Shown in pieces: positions 42,311 to 50,813 of a stretch of DNA of 64,000 nucleotides. The stretch comes from SIG607 sp045533195 (GTDB lineage Bacteria; Bacillota; Clostridia; Oscillospirales; Acutalibacteraceae). The translations under genes and the position numbers were made by a program. Each line of letters begins with the position of its first letter. The stretch's first letter is position 1. The notes under the pieces are model-generated. The model saw only the letters and a list, made by a program, of their open reading frames with translations, did not search any database and was not told where the DNA came from. The stretch is from assembly GCA_045533195.1 (NCBI GenBank), contig JAZSHI010000007.1, positions 70,677-134,676 of the forward strand, given 5' to 3'.

Positions 42311-43783
42311 TTATATCTCCCCTAAAGCTTTGTAAACTTCGGGAAGGAAAGAAACCGTATCTGTAGGAAGTGCGGAAATTTCGCCGTATTTTTTACTTGC
42401 CATATCCCCTGCCACGCCGTGAACGTAAACGCTGCTTACGGCAATATCCTCACTATCGGACAAAATACAGGCAATACCGCCCATAATTCCCGAAAGCACG
42501 TCACCGCTTCCGCCTGTTGCCATACCTGCGTTGCCTGTAAGATTAAAATAAACTTTACCCTTACTTGCAACTACAGTAATATTTCCCTTTAAAACCACGG
42601 TACAGCCAAGATTTTCGGCAAGTTTTTTCGCATATCCGACACGGTCATTTTCTATAGCTTCCACACTCACACCGCAAAGCCTTGACATTTCAGCAGGATG
42701 CGGAGTCAGTATAATATCTGCTCCCGAATGTTTTATACATTCTATGTGGGAAGCCATAAGGTTTAGACCATCAGCATCAATAATAAGCGTTCCTTTATAG
42801 CTATCTATAACCTCTTTAAGAAGTTTTTTAGAAAACTCACTTACACCCAGACCGCAACCGATAACTACAGCCTTTGCTCCCATAAGCGCCTTTTCTATTA
42901 CTTCTTTTGGGTTATGACTCTCATTATATACGTTACACACCGCTTCGGGAGCGCTTAAAGTAACAATAGGATAAATACTTTCGGGAAGGGTAACCTTTGC
43001 AAGACCTACCCCGCTTCTCAGAGCCGCTTTCACACTAAGCACAGCCGCCCCCGCCATACCAAAGCTTCCGCAGATAAGAGACAAAGCGCCAAAGCTACCC
43101 TTATGAGTGTTTGGACTTCTTTTTTCAAAGAAGGGTGCAGGAATAATTTCGCCCACTTCATCTATACCGTCAAAGGCATTAGACGGAGTGCCTATATCCA
43201 CCGTCACACATTCGCCGTAAAACTCGGCGGCAGGATACAAAACCGAAGACGGCTTTCGTGCTATGAAGGTAGTTGTCAAATCAGCCTTTACGGCAATTTT
43301 CACTTCGTTACTGTCAGCAAAAACACCCGACGGTATATCAAGAGAAATTTTTACGGCGCTGCTGCTGTTTATCACTTTGATGATTTCAGCATATTTTTCA
43401 TCCAAAATGCGAGAAAGACCGATTCCGAAAAGAGCATCAATTATTATGTCAGCTTCATAAAGATAAGAGACTTCAAAGGAGGTAACCTCTCCGAAAAAAC
43501 GGGCAGCCATTTCCTTTGCAGTATCGGTAGAAGGTTCATCTGTTTTTAAAATACGGACAAAAGCCCCCTCGTTTTCAAGAAGACGGGCTACCGCATAACC
43601 GTCACCGCCGTTATTGCCGCCACCTGCTACTATAACCACGGTTTTACCGACCACTTCAATTCTTTTAAGAATTTCCTTTACCGCACCTGCTCCTGCGTTT
43701 TCCATCATATCAAGAAAAGAAATTCCGCCTTTGTTGGCATTTTGTTCAATTTTTCTTATATTTAAAGAAGAAAAAACTTTCAT
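42311..43783 (-). CDS. nnr: Bifunctional NAD(P)H-hydrate epimerase/dehydratase
   Basis: The 490-residue repair enzyme has an N-terminal YjeF epimerase domain (VIVAGGGNNGGDGYAVARLL) and a C-terminal ADP/ATP-dependent dehydratase domain (HTPHP-like LTPHPAEMSRLCG, GNAGMATGGSGDVLSG). It restores NADH and NADPH from their damaged hydrate forms. Its ATG overlaps the stop of the upstream gene by one base (TAATG), implying coupling. Confidence 0.96.
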   Translation of the reverse strand: MKVFSSLNIRKIEQNANKGGISFLDMMENAGAGAVKEILKRIEVVGKTVVIVAGGGNNGGDGYAVARLLENEGAFVRILKTDEPSTDTAKEMAARFFGEVTSFEVSYLYEADIIIDALFGIGLSRILDEKYAEIIKVINSSSAVKISLDIPSGVFADSNEVKIAVKADLTTTFIARKPSSVLYPAAEFYGECVTVDIGTPSNAFDGIDEVGEIIPAPFFEKRSPNTHKGSFGALSLICGSFGMAGAAVLSVKAALRSGVGLAKVTLPESIYPIVTLSAPEAVCNVYNESHNPKEVIEKALMGAKAVVIGCGLGVSEFSKKLLKEVIDSYKGTLIIDADGLNLMASHIECIKHSGADIILTPHPAEMSRLCGVSVEAIENDRVGYAKKLAENLGCTVVLKGNITVVASKGKVYFNLTGNAGMATGGSGDVLSGIMGGIACILSDSEDIAVSSVYVHGVAGDMASKKYGEISALPTDTVSFLPEVYKALGEI

Positions 43784-44295
43784 TATTTAAAAGCCTCTCT
43801 TGCTACCAGTTTATTCAAAAACGGCAACATATTATCACGCATCTTTTGGGGCAGCTGCATAACAAGACACACCTTACCCGCAACCTTATGCTTAAACACA
43901 ACACAGTAAACGTCGCTGTCCGTTGCGTTACAGTAAATATTCTTTTTATCGTAATTTCCCTTTTCGTAAAGCGCACAACCCTTTTCATAGGGTTCGATTT
44001 TTTCAATATCGCTGCACTTAAAAGAAATAAGACGTTTGCGGCTCGTTTTACTCGTTATCATATCAACGTCCATTTCGCCGTTGGTTAAGATATACTCGTA
44101 TTCAACGTTAAGCATTTTCGAAAATCTCACACCCAAATAAAGAGCTACGCCTGTTAAAACAAGAGGCATAGGAAGACGCAGTAATAAAAAAGATGCCACC
44201 GCAATACCAATGATTGATAACCACAAAAATACTAAAGCCCCCTTTGCCTTAGCATCTTTACGCATAGCTATAAGATGTTCGCTGTAACTGTCCAT
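43783..44295 (-). CDS. Membrane protein with PH-like domain (DUF6106-like)
   Basis: Start 44295 follows GACGGAGGAAAA. The 170-residue protein has a basic N-terminal stretch, two close membrane segments (ALVFLWLSIIGIAVASFLLL and PLVLTGVALYLGVRF) and a C-terminal soluble domain (SFKCSDIEKIEPYEKG, VYCVVFKHKVAGKVCL) that resembles bacterial PH-like membrane proteins of the DUF6106 group. Function unknown. It is cotranscribed with nnr. Confidence 0.65.
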   Translation of the reverse strand: MDSYSEHLIAMRKDAKAKGALVFLWLSIIGIAVASFLLLRLPMPLVLTGVALYLGVRFSKMLNVEYEYILTNGEMDVDMITSKTSRKRLISFKCSDIEKIEPYEKGCALYEKGNYDKKNIYCNATDSDVYCVVFKHKVAGKVCLVMQLPQKMRDNMLPFLNKLVAREAFK

Positions 44296-44364
44296 ATTTT
44301 TTCCTCCGTCAAGAATAAGAATTGAATAAATTATATATACTATTATATATAATTTCGGTTCTAC

Positions 44365-44393
44365 TTGCAATATAAATTATAATATTGTATAAT
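44365..44393 (+). promoter_or_regulatory. Promoter of PqqD-ABC operon
   Basis: TTGCAA (44365-44370), 17 bases, TATAAT (44388-44393), 32 bases before the PqqD ATG. Confidence 0.75.
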
Positions 44394-44424
44394 AAAAAAG
44401 AAATATATACTGGAGGAAACGCAT

Positions 44425-44688
44425 ATGAAAATCAAAGAAGGATTCATTTTACGCACAGTTGCAGGACAAAACGTGGTTGTTCCCGTCGGAAGCAACGCGC
44501 TTAATTTCAATGCCGCAATTACACTAAACGAAACCGCCGCTTTTTTGTGGAAACAACTTGAAAACGAAAAGACAGAACAGGAATTACTGACAGCCCTTAC
44601 CGATGAATATGAAATTGACAATGCATCGGCAAAAAGCGATATTACGGTTTTTCTTAACGTTTTAAGGGAGCACGAGATAATTGAATAA
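44425..44688 (+). CDS. PqqD family protein
   Basis: The 87-residue protein matches the PqqD/RRE fold that binds leader peptides of ribosomally made modified peptides: LRTVAGQNVVVPVGSNALNF, then LNETAAFLWKQLENEKTEQE and a C-terminal helix. GGAGG precedes the ATG. It overlaps the ABC exporter gene by eight bases. No precursor peptide or radical SAM maturase is seen within the window. Confidence 0.85.
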   Translation: MKIKEGFILRTVAGQNVVVPVGSNALNFNAAITLNETAAFLWKQLENEKTEQELLTALTDEYEIDNASAKSDITVFLNVLREHEIIE

Positions 44689-46339
44689 GCCCTCCTCCAC
44701 AGTAAAAAGGTTATTAAAAAATGCGATAGCGGGACAAAAAGGAAGAATATTCGTTTCCTCTTTTTTGTCCGTTCTTGCTTCTGTTACCTACGTTTTTCTT
44801 GCTCTCGTTTCCAAAAAGATAATAGATATTGCCACAGCAGAAAAGCAACAAAATTTTACCCTGCTGGGCATAACCATTATTGCCGTTATTTTGTTGCAGG
44901 TAGTTTTTTCGGCTGCCGTTTCCCACTTTAAGACAGCCGCATCGGGAAGAATTGCAATCAGCATCAAAAAGAATCTTTTCGCTGCTGTTTTAACCAAAAG
45001 TTATAGTCAAATAAGCAGTTATCATTCAGGGGATTTACTTACTCGTTTTTCTTCCGACGTTGACGTAGTTTCCTCTTCCCTTTCTTCCCTTGCGCCTGCC
45101 ATTGCTTCGATTATTGCAAAAATTATTTCTGGTGCTGTTGCCATTTTAATCATTGACTGGAAATTTGCCAGCGCACTTATCGTTTTGGGAATTTTAGTTC
45201 CCTTTGTTTGCAAACTTATCGGAATAAGATACCGCTCTTTACATAAAAACTATCTGCAAAGTGAAAGTAGGCTTCGTTCGTTTTTACAGGAAAATTTCAA
45301 AAACCTATCTATTATTAAATCCTTTTCCTCCCTTTCTCCCACAAATAAAAAGTTGGCTCATTTACAAAAAGAAAATTATGATTTAAAAATCACAAAAAAC
45401 ACACTTAATATTATCTATTCAACAGGACTTTCTCTGTTTTTTACCTTAGGCTACTTCCTTGTTCTTTTATGGGGAGCAAAGGGAATTCAGGCAAATACCG
45501 TAACCTACGGCGCACTTATTGCCTTTTTGCAGATTATTTCTCAGCTTCGCGCACCGTTGCAAAGTATCTCCTCAATTGCTCCCGCTTATTTCAGTATGAC
45601 AGCATCTGCAGAGCGACTTGCCGAATTACTCGATTTAGAGGACGAAATCCTTCCGCTTCACAAGGATGTCTTTAATGCTATAAATGACGTTTTCACCTCT
45701 ATTGATGCAAAAGACCTTTCCTTCTCCTACGGTGATACGCCTATTTTAAGCGACTGCACCTTTAGTATTGAAAGAGGAAGCATTACGGTCATTACGGGGG
45801 AATCCGGTGTAGGCAAAAGTACGCTTTTCAGATTACTCCTCGGTTATTTAAGCGGTGAAGGAAGTCTTAAATTCGACAGCAAATACGATATAAATTCCTC
45901 AACACGCGCCTTTTTCTCCTACGTTCCTCAAGGAAATATGATTCTCTCGGGCACCATAAGAGAAAATCTTACGCTATGCTGTAATAACGCTACAGAAGAA
46001 AAAATCAAATTCGCAATCGATACTGCAGTGCTTACGCGTTGGATAGCTTCACTTCCCGATGGGCTTGATACATTTATCGGTGAAGACGGTCTTGGCATTT
46101 CAGAAGGACAGGCAAGTAGAATTGCCCTTGCGAGAGCTCTGCTTTGCGATACTCCCGTGTTGCTTCTTGATGAAGCCACAGCCGCTCTTGACAGCGAAAC
46201 CGAAAACCAGTTGCTGATTAATCTTAAAAAGCTTAAAGATAAAACCGTTCTTCTTGTAACCCACAGAACACTCAGCGCTGATATTTACGATAATCACCTT
46301 CATCTTGAAGGTAAAAAGCTTATAACCGTAAAAAAATAA
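44681..46339 (+). CDS. ABC exporter, fused membrane and ATPase domains
   Basis: The 552-residue half-transporter has about six N-terminal membrane helices and a C-terminal ATPase with Walker A GESGVGKST (about residues 373-381), signature SEGQASRIALARAL (SEGQ instead of SGGQ) and Walker B VLLLDEATAAL. It forms a homodimer that exports a substrate, plausibly a peptide, given PqqD upstream. Start TTG 44681 overlaps the pqqD end; GGGAG lies 13 bases upstream. Peptidase C39 domain is absent. Confidence 0.92.
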   Translation: MNKPSSTVKRLLKNAIAGQKGRIFVSSFLSVLASVTYVFLALVSKKIIDIATAEKQQNFTLLGITIIAVILLQVVFSAAVSHFKTAASGRIAISIKKNLFAAVLTKSYSQISSYHSGDLLTRFSSDVDVVSSSLSSLAPAIASIIAKIISGAVAILIIDWKFASALIVLGILVPFVCKLIGIRYRSLHKNYLQSESRLRSFLQENFKNLSIIKSFSSLSPTNKKLAHLQKENYDLKITKNTLNIIYSTGLSLFFTLGYFLVLLWGAKGIQANTVTYGALIAFLQIISQLRAPLQSISSIAPAYFSMTASAERLAELLDLEDEILPLHKDVFNAINDVFTSIDAKDLSFSYGDTPILSDCTFSIERGSITVITGESGVGKSTLFRLLLGYLSGEGSLKFDSKYDINSSTRAFFSYVPQGNMILSGTIRENLTLCCNNATEEKIKFAIDTAVLTRWIASLPDGLDTFIGEDGLGISEGQASRIALARALLCDTPVLLLDEATAALDSETENQLLINLKKLKDKTVLLVTHRTLSADIYDNHLHLEGKKLITVKK

Positions 46340-46361
46340 GAGGCGATGCCTCTTATTTTTT
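46331..46361. terminator. Bidirectional terminator overlapping two stop codons
   Basis: A 14-bp perfect stem (46331-46344 and 46348-46361) with a three-base loop contains the stop codons of the ABC gene (46337-46339) and the HPr-like gene (46353-46355). Confidence 0.85.
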
Positions 46362-46583
46362 TACTATATATTCGTCTATTTCCTCTAAAAAAGTTTGGTC
46401 ATCTGTTTCGGCAGTAATGGTAACAGGCTTTGTAAGGTCAAGACTTAAAACACCCATCATTGATTTACCGTTCACAAGATATTTGCCAGAGCTTAAATCA
46501 ACATCATAATCTTTTTGACTCATTTTAGCTACAAAAAGATTTACATTTTCAATATTATTTAAAAGAACCTGCGCGGTAATCAT
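46353..46583 (-). CDS. HPr-like protein without the phosphorylatable histidine
   Basis: Start 46583 has GGAGG upstream. The 76-residue protein has the HPr fold: SGKYLVNGKSMMGVLSLDLT carries the Ser46 region of HPr, but the position of the active His15 loop (GxHARPA in HPr) reads NIENVNLFVAKM, with no His. This is the pattern of Crh-like proteins, which serve in carbon regulation by Ser-phosphorylation and do not transfer phosphate in the PTS. Partner HPr kinase not in window. Confidence 0.8.
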   Translation of the reverse strand: MITAQVLLNNIENVNLFVAKMSQKDYDVDLSSGKYLVNGKSMMGVLSLDLTKPVTITAETDDQTFLEEIDEYIVKK

Positions 46584-46646
46584 AGAAAAACCTCCATATA
46601 GTTTTCTGTGGTTTATCTTACTCTTTTTTTCAGAAAAAGTCAAGTA

Positions 46647-46675
46647 TTGCAAACTTGAGTGTTTTATAGTAAAAT
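46647..46675 (+). promoter_or_regulatory. mtaB promoter
   Basis: TTGCAA (46647-46652), 17 bases, TAAAAT (46670-46675), 20 bases before the mtaB ATG. Confidence 0.6.
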
Positions 46676-46694
46676 GTATCTTTGGAGTGATAAT

Positions 46695-47981
46695 ATGAAA
46701 ATCGGCTTTTTTACTTTAGGCTGTAAAGTTAATCAATACGAAACTCAGGTTATGCGTGAGTTATTCGAAAAGCAGGGCGACATTGTTATAACCGATGCCG
46801 CTCTATGTGACGTTTTTATAATAAACTCCTGCACTGTAACAGCTGAAAGCGATAGAAAAACCCGACAGATGCTTAGAAAATACCGTGCGATTTGCAAAGG
46901 CGTAATCGTTCTTGCCGGCTGTATGCCTCAGGCTTTTCCCGATATAGCCGATAAACTGCCTGAAGCGGATATTATTGTCGGAAACACTAACCCTAAGGAA
47001 ATTCCGCTTTTAGTTAAAAGATTTTTGGAAAACGGCGAAAGAATAGTAAAAATCTCAAAGCACGAAAGAAGTGAAAACTTTAACACTCCCTATATAACCG
47101 ATTTTGAAGAACGCACCCGCGCATTTATGAAAATTGAGGATGGCTGTGACAGATACTGTACCTATTGTATTATTCCTTTTGCCAGAGGCAGTATTCGTTC
47201 AAGAAGTATCGAAAGCATTAAAGAGGAAGCTCGCTCGCTCGGTGAAAAAGGCTTTTGCGAAATTGTACTTGTCGGTATCAACTTAACCTCTTACGGCAAG
47301 GAAACAGGAAAAAATATATGCGATGCCGTTGATGCAGTATGCGCTGTGCCTTCAATCAAACGAGTGCGATTAGGTTCACTGGAGCCTGACCACATAAGTG
47401 ACGAAATGTTAAATCGCTTAAGGGCTCAGGAGAAATTCTGTCCTCAGTTTCATCTATCTCTCCAGTCAGGCTGTGATGCAACACTAAAAAGAATGAACCG
47501 CCATTATGACACCGCATTTTACAGAGATTTAGTAAAACGCATCAGAGAAAGTTTTAGTAACGCCGCCATTACCACCGATATTATGGTAGGCTTTGCGGGA
47601 GAAACACAGGAAGAATTTAACAGTAGCCTTAACTTTGCAAAGGAAATCGGTTTTGCATCTGCCCACGTTTTCGCCTATTCAAGAAGGGAAGGCACCATTG
47701 CCTATAATATGAAAAACCAAGTGGATAAAAGCGAAAAATCAAGACGAAGCAAAGAAATGATAGAGGCAACCTTAAAAACCCAAAAAGACTTCTTAGAGTG
47801 CATGATAGGCAAAAGCTGTACCGTACTTTTTGAAACAAAGGAAGAAGGCGGATATTATCACGGCTTTAGCGAAAACTACTGTCAGGTAAAAGTAAAGTCC
47901 GACATCACCGTCACGGGAAAAATTTTAAACATCAGAATAACAGGAAGAGAAAACAACTGCCTTATAGGCGAAATACATTAA
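46695..47981 (+). CDS. mtaB: tRNA (t6A37) methylthiotransferase MtaB
   Basis: The 428-residue radical SAM enzyme turns t6A37 into ms2t6A37 in tRNAs that read ANN codons. The N-terminal UPF0004 domain has LGCKVNQYETQ and the cysteines for the auxiliary [4Fe-4S] cluster (NSCTVTAESDRKTRQ, AGCMPQ). The radical SAM motif is CDRYCTYC, and a TRAM domain closes the protein. Start 46695 has TTGGAG upstream. Confidence 0.95.
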   Translation: MKIGFFTLGCKVNQYETQVMRELFEKQGDIVITDAALCDVFIINSCTVTAESDRKTRQMLRKYRAICKGVIVLAGCMPQAFPDIADKLPEADIIVGNTNPKEIPLLVKRFLENGERIVKISKHERSENFNTPYITDFEERTRAFMKIEDGCDRYCTYCIIPFARGSIRSRSIESIKEEARSLGEKGFCEIVLVGINLTSYGKETGKNICDAVDAVCAVPSIKRVRLGSLEPDHISDEMLNRLRAQEKFCPQFHLSLQSGCDATLKRMNRHYDTAFYRDLVKRIRESFSNAAITTDIMVGFAGETQEEFNSSLNFAKEIGFASAHVFAYSRREGTIAYNMKNQVDKSEKSRRSKEMIEATLKTQKDFLECMIGKSCTVLFETKEEGGYYHGFSENYCQVKVKSDITVTGKILNIRITGRENNCLIGEIH

Positions 47982-48043
47982 AAAACTTCTGCAACAAATG
48001 CCGTCCTCGTGGCGTGAGCTAATTTGTTGCAGAAGTTTTTTTA
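47981..48043. terminator. Long bidirectional terminator
   Basis: A 19-bp perfect stem (47981-47999 and 48022-48040) with a 22-base loop and flanking A and T runs sits between the convergent mtaB and lipoprotein genes. The stem is longer than others in the window. Confidence 0.8.
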
Positions 48044-49486
48044 ATACATATAAACGTAGATCATTTCAGTTTTATTCATAACAACATCGGTATTATATAA
48101 AACCATAAGTTTATTTCCGTATATATTTTCGTATCCCATATAATCATCCGAAAATTCAATCTTAATATCAGGTTTACCAAATTCTTTTTCTATTTGTTCT
48201 TTTTCCTTGCCTGAAAAATGATGTAAAACCGTTACCATTTTTTCAATATCATTCTTAGCACCCTGCAGTTTAATTGCTTCTCCGTCCAGTTTTTCAACCC
48301 TTTTTATTGTATTACCGCCCTCACTGTAATACAGGACGATTGCATCGCCCCTGCTGTTAAGACGAACTACACAATTTTCGCTATCTACGTAGCCTCGGTA
48401 AGCATCTATAAAATATCTGTTGTCATCGGGAGAAAGACCTATAGACTTTTTCCTGATTTCAGAAATATCCTTATCGGCAAAATCATTTGTTTCTACGTTT
48501 ATTTCAATTTTCTCAAGTAGGTTATCCTTATCGTAATACAGGTTCACGCGTTTTCCGTACAAATTAGTATAGCCATAGGCATTGAGAGTAGTCAAAATAT
48601 ATCGGGTTCTGCCATACTCAGCACTTATCTCTTTTTTTGTTTTGCCCATCAGCTCATTCATAAGAGCGGTAAGCAGTTGTTCATCGGACAAGCAATAATA
48701 ATCCTTATTTTCGATATCGGATACGAGTAACCTATCTATAGCGTTTACTCTGCGTAGTTCATCAAAATAGAAGAACACACAGTTTTTATCGCCGTCAAAA
48801 TAAACTCGGCAGTCATCTTCCTCCATAACTCCGTCGGGATCGCCAAAAATATTAAGAAAATCGCGCAACCCCATTCCAATAACCGTTTCACTCAGTTTTT
48901 CCGTATCGTTAAGAAGCATATCGGCATCTAACGTTTCATCCTTTGACGAAACATTTTCATCGCTGTTGTTTGCCTCTTCGTCCTTAACTTTTATTATAAG
49001 CTTTTCGGCTATGCCGCTTTCATCAAAATAAATTATAACCTTTGCATCTTCAAAATCCTTGTATCTGCAGACTGCTGAGTTTTTTGAAATCTTATCAAAC
49101 TCACCGTACCGCTCAATTATCTGTTCTCGGCTTTTGCCCATAAGCTTATTCATTATTTGGCACCTTTTTTCAGCATTCAAATAAGTTTCCTGAGTCTCAT
49201 AGGATTTTTCCCGTTCTATTCTTATAACGGTTCCTTCTTCCTCGTCGTAAAAGATAAACACTGCGACCTCTTGGTTGTCAAGATAAATATCGCTTCTCTG
49301 GTCAACTACATGCGCCAAAGGCTCACCCAAAAGATTATGCACTTCACTTTCGTTCATTCTTTTAGTTTTCGCAAATAGCACGTCAATGTCGTCAATCCAA
49401 GCCTTAGGTTGTTCCTTATCGGCACATCCGGTAAAGATTAAAACTATAGCAACAAGGCTTAATAATACTGCAATTATTCTCTTCAT
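48041..49486 (-). CDS. Lipoprotein with about six BamE/SmpA-like repeats
   Basis: The 481-residue protein has a lipoprotein signal (LIFTGC, Cys21). The rest shows about six diverged units of 50-80 residues with the pattern (L/I)-x-G-x-S/T-x3-I-x3-YG-x-(P/F), then an aromatic strand-rich end: for example LMGKSREQIIERYGEFDKIS, LMGKTKKEISAEYGRTR and FSGKEKEQIEKEFGKPDIKI. It resembles BamE/SmpA domains of outer-membrane assembly proteins, but in a Gram-positive context the role is likely in cell-envelope sensing. Its operon with an ECF sigma factor points to that. Confidence 0.65.
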   Translation of the reverse strand: MKRIIAVLLSLVAIVLIFTGCADKEQPKAWIDDIDVLFAKTKRMNESEVHNLLGEPLAHVVDQRSDIYLDNQEVAVFIFYDEEEGTVIRIEREKSYETQETYLNAEKRCQIMNKLMGKSREQIIERYGEFDKISKNSAVCRYKDFEDAKVIIYFDESGIAEKLIIKVKDEEANNSDENVSSKDETLDADMLLNDTEKLSETVIGMGLRDFLNIFGDPDGVMEEDDCRVYFDGDKNCVFFYFDELRRVNAIDRLLVSDIENKDYYCLSDEQLLTALMNELMGKTKKEISAEYGRTRYILTTLNAYGYTNLYGKRVNLYYDKDNLLEKIEINVETNDFADKDISEIRKKSIGLSPDDNRYFIDAYRGYVDSENCVVRLNSRGDAIVLYYSEGGNTIKRVEKLDGEAIKLQGAKNDIEKMVTVLHHFSGKEKEQIEKEFGKPDIKIEFSDDYMGYENIYGNKLMVLYNTDVVMNKTEMIYVYMY

Positions 49487-49505
49487 ATTTACCCCCCTTT
49501 TACGA

Positions 49506-50171
49506 TTATATTACTACTAAATTGTTGCTCATTTTCAAAATTTCTTCCTTAGAGCAATTATCCGTTCTGATTTCAAAAACGTATCCAAGGTCACTCCAAA
49601 TATATCTGCTTTTACCGTTATTAATGTTATAGATATATAAGCCATCCTCTATTTTTTCATATTTTACGCCAAACCTGTCAATTTCCGGCAACGGTATATT
49701 ATCCATATACTGAATAAGCATTATTTGTTCTTCTTTTTCGTTTTTAAAACCACTTTTAATATAGTTGTCTTTCCCTCCGCCTGACAGTTCGGTATTATAT
49801 CCTTCGGGAAGGTAAGAAAAACCGTAATAACAACTACGTACCTTATCAGTTTTATACATAACCGAATTGTGAAGTTCAATTATATCCTTAATGGTTGTTT
49901 CGTTATCGTTAGGCTCGGCAAAAATTCCTACTACACAAACACTTGCCAAAAGAGAACAAACTATAAAGACAGAGGCTATTTTCATTAAAACCTTTTTAGG
50001 AGTTACTACCCTTAGGGGCTTTTCACCCTTTAAAAGTGCTTCCATTCTTTCTTCAAATTCAGGGGAAAATTCCACCATGCCAAGTTCATCTTCACTTGGC
50101 ATTTTTTGATTTTTTACGTACTCATCAAAGGCTTCCTTATATAGCCTTTCTTCTTTTTCGGTAGTTTTCAT
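49506..50171 (-). CDS. Anti-sigma-like membrane protein (DUF4367-like)
   Basis: The 221-residue protein has a short cytoplasmic N-terminal part with EEEERLYKEA-type charged helices, one membrane segment (VLMKIASVFIVCSLLASVCV) and an outside domain resembling DUF4367, with YYGFSYLPEGYN and a Trp-Ser-Asp-Leu-Gly element. It follows the sigma gene by two bases, the common arrangement of ECF sigma and anti-sigma. Direct zinc-binding motifs are not seen. Confidence 0.75.
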   Translation of the reverse strand: MKTTEKEERLYKEAFDEYVKNQKMPSEDELGMVEFSPEFEERMEALLKGEKPLRVVTPKKVLMKIASVFIVCSLLASVCVVGIFAEPNDNETTIKDIIELHNSVMYKTDKVRSCYYGFSYLPEGYNTELSGGGKDNYIKSGFKNEKEEQIMLIQYMDNIPLPEIDRFGVKYEKIEDGLYIYNINNGKSRYIWSDLGYVFEIRTDNCSKEEILKMSNNLVVI

Positions 50172-50172
50172 T

Positions 50173-50703
50173 TTACTGTGCCCCTTTCTTTAAAATTTTT
50201 ATAGCATATTTTCGCGCACGCCCAAGCCGTTTTCTTACATTTTGATTTGATATTCCCAAAGCCTCTCCTATTTCATCAAAAGACATTTCATAATAAAACC
50301 TGAGCATTAAAACCATTCTCAATTGTTCGGGAAGCTTATCCAGTTGTCCAACAAATTCTTTTTCTTCAACAGCGTCAATATCCAAAATCTGCTTTTCATA
50401 ACCTTTTTCACTAAATAGTTTTAACTGCTTAATCCTTTGTCTATATTCTATTTTCGATATATCCTTACAACAATTTTCAGTTATACAAACCAAAAAGGCT
50501 CGGGTTTTAGGAGAATCAATTTCTTCGATTTTTTCAATAAATCTGAATACTTTTATAAAGGCATTCTGTACGGCATCCTCAGCGAGTGTTTCATCGCCTA
50601 AATTTTTCAGCGCTATGTATTTCATAAGCCGACAGTACTTTTCATAAATTTCTTTAAATCTTTCCTGTCGGTTATCCAAGATAGCCGTTTCTTCGCACTT
50701 CAT
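50173..50703 (-). CDS. ECF-type RNA polymerase sigma factor
   Basis: The 176-residue protein has sigma region 2 (EDAVQNAFIKVFRFI, TRAFLVCITENCCKD) and region 4 (LPEQLRMVLMLRFYYEMSFD, EIGEALGISNQNVRKRLGRA). It would direct RNA polymerase to envelope-stress or similar promoters. AAAAGGAGGG precedes the ATG. It begins the operon sigma/anti-sigma/BamE-like lipoprotein. An autogenous ECF promoter was not identified with confidence. Confidence 0.9.
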   Translation of the reverse strand: MKCEETAILDNRQERFKEIYEKYCRLMKYIALKNLGDETLAEDAVQNAFIKVFRFIEKIEEIDSPKTRAFLVCITENCCKDISKIEYRQRIKQLKLFSEKGYEKQILDIDAVEEKEFVGQLDKLPEQLRMVLMLRFYYEMSFDEIGEALGISNQNVRKRLGRARKYAIKILKKGAQ

Positions 50704-50769
50704 AAAATTCCCTCCTTTTCAGCCTTCTATATATAATAACGACACAAGTTTTAATTTTGTGACACTTTT

Positions 50770-50810
50770 TTAAAAAAAAATGCGGAGGTTTTTTTAACCT
50801 CCGCAAATTA
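50770..50810 (-). terminator. trpB terminator
   Basis: A 10-bp perfect stem (50781-50790 and 50796-50805) with a T-rich sequence on its leftward side, directly after the trpB stop. Confidence 0.85.
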
Positions 50811-50813
50811 ATA

